40,073 nt of DNA, from positions 1 to 40,073 of the forward strand of contig JAKSOA010000015.1 of the NCBI GenBank assembly GCA_024405875.1, read 5' to 3'. How positions within the stretch are numbered: position 1 is the stretch's first letter; every line of letters begins with the position of its first letter. Positions 39,349 through 40,073 of the stretch are shown here, piece by piece. A model generated the notes under the pieces. The model was not told the DNA's origin. It searched no databases and saw only the letters and a list, made by a program, of their open reading frames with translations. This stretch comes from Paludibacteraceae bacterium. Lineage in GTDB: Bacteria > Bacteroidota > Bacteroidia > Bacteroidales > Paludibacteraceae. Both the position numbers and the translations under genes were made by a program.

Positions 39349-40073
39349 ATGAAAAACCTATTTCTAACAGTAGCCACACTACTTCTTGCGGCATCGGCGT
39401 TAGCGCAAATCACCACAAACCCTGCAAAAATTGAGGAGGGTTACACAGGTAACGTAACCATCACATTCAACCCTACCGGCACAGGTATGGCTGGTCAGTC
39501 AACGTGCTACGCACACATTGGCGTAACTACGGCGGAAACAGGAGCCTGGCAATGTGCGCCAACATGGGGGAATGACTCAATCATATACAAACTTAACAGA
39601 TCTGGTTCCAACTGGGTACTTAATTTGGGTAATATGTATGACTACTTTAGTTGTGCAACTGCCCAAGGCAAGACATTCACCGCAATTAATGTTGTATTCC
39701 GTAATGAAGCTTGTAATAAACAAACTGGAGACCTTATTATTACCATATATCCCAAAGGCTTTGAAGAGAAAGACCCTGAAACAAAAGCCCGCCCATCGGG
39801 TATAGATGAAGGTATATATTATAATGGTAATAAGGTTACAGTGAGCCTTTATACAGCCGACAAGAGCGGCAACCCTGCACAGAATGTATATCTGTTGGGA
39901 GATTTCAACAGTTGGACATACTCAAATGACTACCACTGCTACAAAGATGGTGCATACTATTGGTTTGAGTTCACAAATCTGCAAGCAGGCAAGGAGTACG
40001 CTTTCCAATATGCCGTAAAGCGCGGTGGTAACTACTTCCAAGTAGCAGACCCCTACTCTCAAAAGGTTCTTCA
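39349..40073 (+). CDS. Secreted alpha-amylase-family protein, N-terminal part (runs off the window)
   Basis: The first 241 residues begin with a signal peptide MKNLFLTVATLLLAASALAQ (cleavage likely after ALA). A beta-rich domain follows (about residues 22-145, EEGYTGNVTITFNPTG), then a CBM48/E-set module (about residues 150-241: NVYLLGDFNSWTYSNDYHCY, FTNLQAGKEYAFQYAV, VADPYSQKVL). This layout is the N-terminus of secreted Bacteroidetes GH13 starch-degrading enzymes; the catalytic domain should lie beyond 40073. The DPYSQKVL stretch normally precedes the GH13 barrel. Its promoter is at 39282-39313. A glgB-like internal role is excluded by the signal peptide. Confidence 0.85.
   Translation, partial: MKNLFLTVATLLLAASALAQITTNPAKIEEGYTGNVTITFNPTGTGMAGQSTCYAHIGVTTAETGAWQCAPTWGNDSIIYKLNRSGSNWVLNLGNMYDYFSCATAQGKTFTAINVVFRNEACNKQTGDLIITIYPKGFEEKDPETKARPSGIDEGIYYNGNKVTVSLYTADKSGNPAQNVYLLGDFNSWTYSNDYHCYKDGAYYWFEFTNLQAGKEYAFQYAVKRGGNYFQVADPYSQKVL

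Overview
The window looks like a chromosomal segment of a Bacteroidales bacterium (family not resolvable by eye; DNA about 40-43% GC as a rough impression). The evidence is the many perfect TAnnTTTG -7 promoter boxes, the lack of Shine-Dalgarno sequences, and the gene content: type III glutamine synthetase GlnN, a bacterial GGGP-synthase-like enzyme, DUF4301, a Bacteroidetes-type PurF homologue, and a secreted amylase-like protein. There are no rRNAs, transposases, integrases, phage genes or CRISPR arrays. The backbone is mostly housekeeping, interrupted by surface-polysaccharide genes, two accessory ATPases and an AbiE-type toxin-antitoxin pair.

Layout. 1-5.6 kb: purF-like gene (partial, minus), lepA, an NhaD-type antiporter and purB. 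5.7-7.0 kb: AAA_14/DUF4143 ATPase behind a duplicated palindromic operator. 7.0-11.4 kb (minus): DUF4301, glgB and a GGGP synthase homologue. 11.5-15.5 kb (plus): aminotransferase, LolE-like permease and folC. 15.4-18.1 kb (minus): a GT2 glycosyltransferase and a UDP-galactopyranose-mutase-like flavoprotein, preceded by a highly structured untranslated RNA with its own promoter. 18.1-19.6 kb: a broken DUF4160 gene fused onto DUF2442, and a second AAA ATPase. 19.7-23.5 kb: a BASS transporter and leuS. 23.6-28.5 kb: a polysaccharide cluster (Wzx flippase, GT4, GT2, GT4). 28.7-31.0 kb: glnN with a hairpin leader. 31.0-35.9 kb (minus): a tight five-gene cell-wall operon, mltG, a membrane-anchored WG-repeat protein, mtgA, a MurT-like Mur ligase, and an asparagine-synthetase-like protein without its glutaminase half. 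36.0-37.8 kb: tRNA-Ser(GCU), a palindromic element and the AbiE pair bracketed by direct repeats. 37.8-40.1 kb: a DUF308 membrane protein, a ZIP transporter and the start of a secreted amylase-like gene.

Two things stand out. First, the mltG-mtgA-MurT-like-AsnB-like operon looks like an undescribed peptidoglycan-precursor modification module: the MurT-like ligase has no GatD partner and sits 2 nt from an ATP-pyrophosphatase amidotransferase homologue. Second, the 7-mer ATCGGGG occurs 32 times by hand count on both strands and in several reading frames, against roughly 3 expected, so it behaves like a DNA-level signal (uptake sequence, Chi-like or other).

The intergenic regions carry several repeat families: (A) elements with a conserved CCTCCC/GGGAGG core and degenerate 7-bp repeat arms that are complementary within each copy; (B) a ~103-bp element sitting just upstream of two genes; (C) GTCATcctgaac-type palindromes; (D) direct repeats around the AbiE pair. 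Heptamer and octamer tracts also lie inside the coding sequence of one glycosyltransferase, which could make it phase-variable.
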